A DNA stretch of 64,000 nucleotides from Thermoanaerobaculia bacterium (GTDB lineage: Bacteria; Acidobacteriota; Thermoanaerobaculia; Multivoradales; J023): positions 372,001-436,000 of the forward strand of contig JAUIJL010000002.1 in the NCBI GenBank assembly GCA_030431255.1, written 5' to 3'. The position numbers and the translations under genes were made by a program. Positions 60,879 through 64,000 of the stretch are shown here, piece by piece. The first letter of the stretch is position 1. Every line of letters starts with the position of its first letter. The notes beneath the pieces are model-generated. The model had not been told where the DNA came from. It saw only the letters and a program-made list of their open reading frames with translations, and did not search any database.

Positions 60879-63293
60879 TTACTCCCCCCGAAGCGCGGTC
60901 GACGGATCCACGCCCGAAGCCCTCAGGGCGGGCAGCAGGCTGGCGACGAAGGTCACCGCTAGCAGCACCAGACCGCCGGTCACGATGGGTGTGGATTCGA
61001 GGGGCACGAATCCCGCCATCACCGTGTTGAGGCCTTTGTTCACCGCCCAAATGCCGGGGATGCCCAGCAACACGCCGATCACTGCCAACAGCATGCCTTG
61101 GCCCAAGACCATACCGACGACTTGGCGCCGCTCGGCGCCGAGGGCGATGCGAATGCCGATCTCTTGGGTCCGCTGGACCACCGAGTAGGCCAACACACCG
61201 TAGGTGCCCAGGGCCGCCAGAAGCAAGGCCAAGCCGCCGAAGGCGCGCAGGATCAAGGAGAAGACCCGTTGACCGGCGAAGAATTGATCCATGTAGGCGT
61301 CGAGGGTTTGGATTTGGGTCACCCCCATGCGCGGATCAAAGGCCCGAAGCTCCTGACGCAGAGTCTCCGTCAAGCTCGCCGGGTCCACATTCGGGGTCCT
61401 GAGGGCAATCGCCAGGGCCGGAGCCGGCAGCTGAGCCGTGGGCACATAGGCCATAGCCACGAGCTTGTCGCTGATCGCCAGACCGTGACGCACGTCTTCC
61501 ACGACGCCGACCACCTCACGGGTTTGCCCCTGGATGGTGAGCAGCTCACCGAGCGGCTCTCGCTCATTGAAGAAACGACGCACCATGGCCTGATTGACCA
61601 CCACCACCGGCGCGGAGCCGAGCTGGTCGGAGCTGTTGAATTCCCGTCCCTGGAGCACGGAAATGCCCAACGTGTCGAAGAAACCGGCGTTGGCGCTCAT
61701 CCATTGGGTTTGGGGAGGCGATTGGTCCGCCGGCGGTGGCGACGCCTCCAAAACGAAGACATCCCGGGGCAGGAAAACGTTGCGGGGCAAGGAATTCGAC
61801 ACCACCACCCCCTCGACTCCGGGCAGGCCGTCCAGGCGTTGCTCCAGCCTATCCACGGCGCTGAGCAGGGCCTCATCGCTCTCGTATCTCGATTCCGGCA
61901 GGGTGAGCTGCACGGTCAGCAGGCCCGCGGTGTCGAATCCCGGGTCGCTCGATTGCAGGGCCTCGAAGCTTTTGAGCAGCACATTGGCCCCGGCCAAGAA
62001 CACCAAAGCCATGGCCAGCTCGCCCACCACCAACATCTGCGACACCCGACGTTTTCGTCCTCCCGCAGAGCTGGCTTGGGTGCCGTCTTTCAAGGCTCCC
62101 AAAAGGTCTGCTTTGAAGGTTTGGAGGGTCGGCGCGAGGCTGAACAGCACCGCTCCCAGGAGAGACACTCCCAGGTTGAAGAGCAAGACCCGATGGTCGA
62201 GCACCGGAGCGTAATGCTCGGGAATCTGGGCCGCCAAAGCCTGACCGGTGACCCGGATGCCGGCCACCGCCAAGGCGAGACCGAGACCGCCGGCGATCAC
62301 CGCCATCACTAGGCTTTCCGAAAAGAGCTGGCCGGCGATGTGCAGCCGTGACGCGCCTATGGAGCTGCGCACCGCCATTTCCCGTTCCCGCTTTTGGGCC
62401 CGCGAGAGCAGGAGATTGGCGATGTTGGCGCAGGCGATCAGCAGCACGAAGAGCAAAGCTCCCTGCATCATCTTGAAGAAGAGACGGTTGCGCGAGTCCG
62501 GCAGCTCTTCCCGCAGATTCAACACGTCGAGGGCATATCCGCGGTTGGCCTCGGGGAATTCGTCTTCCAAGGCGGTCATCAAGGTGGTCATTTCCGCTTG
62601 GGCGGCCTCGTCGGACACACCGTCGTTCAGCCGACCGACCACCAGCAGGTCTCGTTGATGCCGCTTTGCCCGCTCGCGATCGATGGCGATCGGCACGTAG
62701 AGCTCCGTATTCGGCACCAAGAACTCGAAGTCGCTGGGCAGCACACCCACCACGTCGTAAGGCGAGCCGTTGAGCTCGATCACCCGGCCGACGGCATCCC
62801 GAGAGCTGCCGTAACGCTCCTGCCAGAATTTGTGGCTGAGCAAAACCACCTGATCTTTGCCCGGCACGCTTTCCTCTTGCAGAAAAACGCGGCCTTGGCC
62901 GGCGGAAACCCCCAGAACCTCGAAAAACGACGGGGTCACCGCCGCGCCCGTGAGCTGCTCCGCGGGATCGCTTTCGGTCAACCCGAGGGGCTGTCCTCGA
63001 AACGCGCCCATGGATCGATAGGAGGTCTGGCGTTCTTGGATATCCAGAAAGTTGGCTAGGGAGGAAGGGGTGATGAAACCCTTGGGCAGGTCCTTGCCCC
63101 GCTCCCCCACCAAGGAAATCCGCTCCGGCTGCTCGTAAGGCAGCGGGCGGTAGAGAAAGCCGTTGATCAAGCTGAAGACGATGGTGTTGCCGGCGATCGC
63201 CAAGGCCAAGGATCCAATGGCCAGGACGGTCACCCCCCAGCTGCGTCGGAGAGTGCGTAGGGCAAAGCGAAGATTTTTGATCAGGTCGTACAT
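60879..63293 (-). CDS. ADOP-type ABC permease (second copy)
   Basis: About 804 residues from ATG 63293 (MYDLIKNLRFALRTLRRSWG) with GAGGTGAG upstream. Same duplicated MacB-core/FtsX design as the permease at 16942: N-terminal helix VLAIGSLALAIAGNTIVFSL, FtsX helices near 275-420, second core, C-terminal helices with QEIGIRIALGAERRQVVG and PSTALRGE. No ATPase gene adjoins. It lies 129 bases upstream of the BNR gene on the same strand. Confidence 0.88.
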   Translation of the reverse strand: MYDLIKNLRFALRTLRRSWGVTVLAIGSLALAIAGNTIVFSLINGFLYRPLPYEQPERISLVGERGKDLPKGFITPSSLANFLDIQERQTSYRSMGAFRGQPLGLTESDPAEQLTGAAVTPSFFEVLGVSAGQGRVFLQEESVPGKDQVVLLSHKFWQERYGSSRDAVGRVIELNGSPYDVVGVLPSDFEFLVPNTELYVPIAIDRERAKRHQRDLLVVGRLNDGVSDEAAQAEMTTLMTALEDEFPEANRGYALDVLNLREELPDSRNRLFFKMMQGALLFVLLIACANIANLLLSRAQKREREMAVRSSIGASRLHIAGQLFSESLVMAVIAGGLGLALAVAGIRVTGQALAAQIPEHYAPVLDHRVLLFNLGVSLLGAVLFSLAPTLQTFKADLLGALKDGTQASSAGGRKRRVSQMLVVGELAMALVFLAGANVLLKSFEALQSSDPGFDTAGLLTVQLTLPESRYESDEALLSAVDRLEQRLDGLPGVEGVVVSNSLPRNVFLPRDVFVLEASPPPADQSPPQTQWMSANAGFFDTLGISVLQGREFNSSDQLGSAPVVVVNQAMVRRFFNEREPLGELLTIQGQTREVVGVVEDVRHGLAISDKLVAMAYVPTAQLPAPALAIALRTPNVDPASLTETLRQELRAFDPRMGVTQIQTLDAYMDQFFAGQRVFSLILRAFGGLALLLAALGTYGVLAYSVVQRTQEIGIRIALGAERRQVVGMVLGQGMLLAVIGVLLGIPGIWAVNKGLNTVMAGFVPLESTPIVTGGLVLLAVTFVASLLPALRASGVDPSTALRGE

Positions 63294-63592
63294 GCTGTGC
63301 TCACCTCGATATGGAAGCCGACCGCTCGGTTGCCGGAATGGTCGAGTTGTGCGGTCCGGCTTCACGGATCGTCGAAAGTCGCTACTCACACATACGAAGA
63401 CCTGGGGCCAAAGATTCGTTCTGCCCCGCCGCCGTCCGGGATCCGGCCCGGCAGAGCCTTGGATCGTGCTATTCTGCGCCCGGACAGCCGGTCCTCGCCC
63501 CCATTTCATCCGCACCGGCTACTTGAGACTCGAGGCTCGGCTCGACCATCCAAAGACCTCGACAATTCAGAGACCTCGACACTGGAGGCTTA

Positions 63593-64000
63593 GTGGGCTC
63601 GATCGCTCCCACCGCCCGAAATTGGGTCCGACAATCTCTCAAATCCTCCCGCCTCGGCCGCCTGGCCTTGGACGGCTACCGTGGCCTGCAGAAACGACGG
63701 GAGCTGAGCCGTCGGGCCGAGGTCTCGGAGCAGCCGTTCGGTATCTACAACATCGAGCTCACCAACCGCTGCCCGATGAAGTGCATCATGTGCGCGCGGA
63801 CCCATCACATGACCCGCGACCAAGGTCTGATGGATTTCGATCTCTTCACTCGGGTGATCGATGAGCTGGTGTCCGCCAATCCGCGATATGCGGAACGGGA
63901 TCCGAGGTACGAGGTCTGGCTCCATCACTTCGGCGAAAGCCTGGCGCACCCTGATTTCGATCGCTTCATCCACTACGCGGTGAGCAAAGACGTCTACACG
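63593..64000 (+). CDS. Radical SAM protein (N-terminal part, cut by window edge)
   Basis: A GTG at 63593 with GGAGG 4 bases upstream opens a 136-codon frame that reaches the right edge. Residues about 60-75 contain IYNIELTNRCPMKCIMCART, the CxxxCxxC iron-sulfur site that binds SAM. HHFGESLAHPDFDRFIHYA matches the GGEP-like region of SPASM-type enzymes. Product and substrate cannot be told without the C-terminus. Confidence 0.85.
   Translation, partial: MGSIAPTARNWVRQSLKSSRLGRLALDGYRGLQKRRELSRRAEVSEQPFGIYNIELTNRCPMKCIMCARTHHMTRDQGLMDFDLFTRVIDELVSANPRYAERDPRYEVWLHHFGESLAHPDFDRFIHYAVSKDVYT

Overview
The window looks like an Acidobacteriota chromosome, most likely Thermoanaerobaculia or a close relative. 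This is inferred from gene families, not from a marker gene. The clues are two MacB/FtsX permeases of the acidobacterial 'ADOP' type without an ATPase, large Ser/Thr kinases with TPR-like C-terminal halves, FHA-type sigma-54 activators, a secreted BNR/VPS10-like protein, an IPTL-CTERM-like surface protein and high GC throughout.

Positions 1-12,900 are an integrated element next to a tRNA-Thr(CGT) gene (12,924-12,998). A tyrosine recombinase (11,422-12,765) lies beside the tRNA 3' end. A long, densely overlapping leftward operon runs off the left edge. It carries a PAPS-reductase-like PP-loop protein (partial), a cytosine-C5 DNA methyltransferase, a DUF5131 (Gp37/Gp68) protein, an ASCH protein, a small membrane protein, a DUF5675 protein, two lipoproteins, several unknowns, an excisionase-like HTH protein and an XRE repressor. 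Two divergent XRE genes face each other across a control region with three GGTTG-box inverted repeats and an apparently leaderless promoter. The rightward arm holds an XRE gene overlapping a TPR-like gene, an antisense 33-codon micro-ORF with a strong Shine-Dalgarno site, and a membrane-anchored unknown. No capsid, tail or terminase gene is visible.

13,000-21,800 is host-like: a TIGR02265/DUF2378 protein, a TIGR01777 epimerase, a TauD-like dioxygenase, an IPTL-CTERM-like protein, an ADOP permease and a secreted zinc metalloprotease (HExxHxxGxxH, polyglycine linker, PPC-like domain, somatomedin-B-like tail). The protease is preceded by a textbook sigma-54 promoter.

21,900-32,700 holds two paralogous signalling pairs, each an FHA-AAA+-Fis regulator plus a membrane Ser/Thr kinase with TPR-like repeats, separated by tRNA-Arg(CCT). 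Both regulators lack the phenylalanine of the GAFTGA loop.

33,000-48,400 mixes small envelope proteins (including an MsrA-like and a DUF6289-like protein), a DinB-like protein, a 13-repeat secreted propeller-like protein, an OmpR-type two-component system, a YtcJ-like amidohydrolase, a 33-bp tandem-repeat locus, and a YtrA-type GntR / ABC ATPase / permease / S9 peptidase operon with a clear operator-promoter.

48,500-64,000 holds a membrane-embedded NACHT NTPase of visibly lower GC, two tandem cysteine-rich secreted paralogs, a CPA2 antiporter with TrkA domains, small secreted proteins, a BNR/VPS10-like protein, a second ADOP permease, and the start of a radical-SAM protein cut by the right edge.
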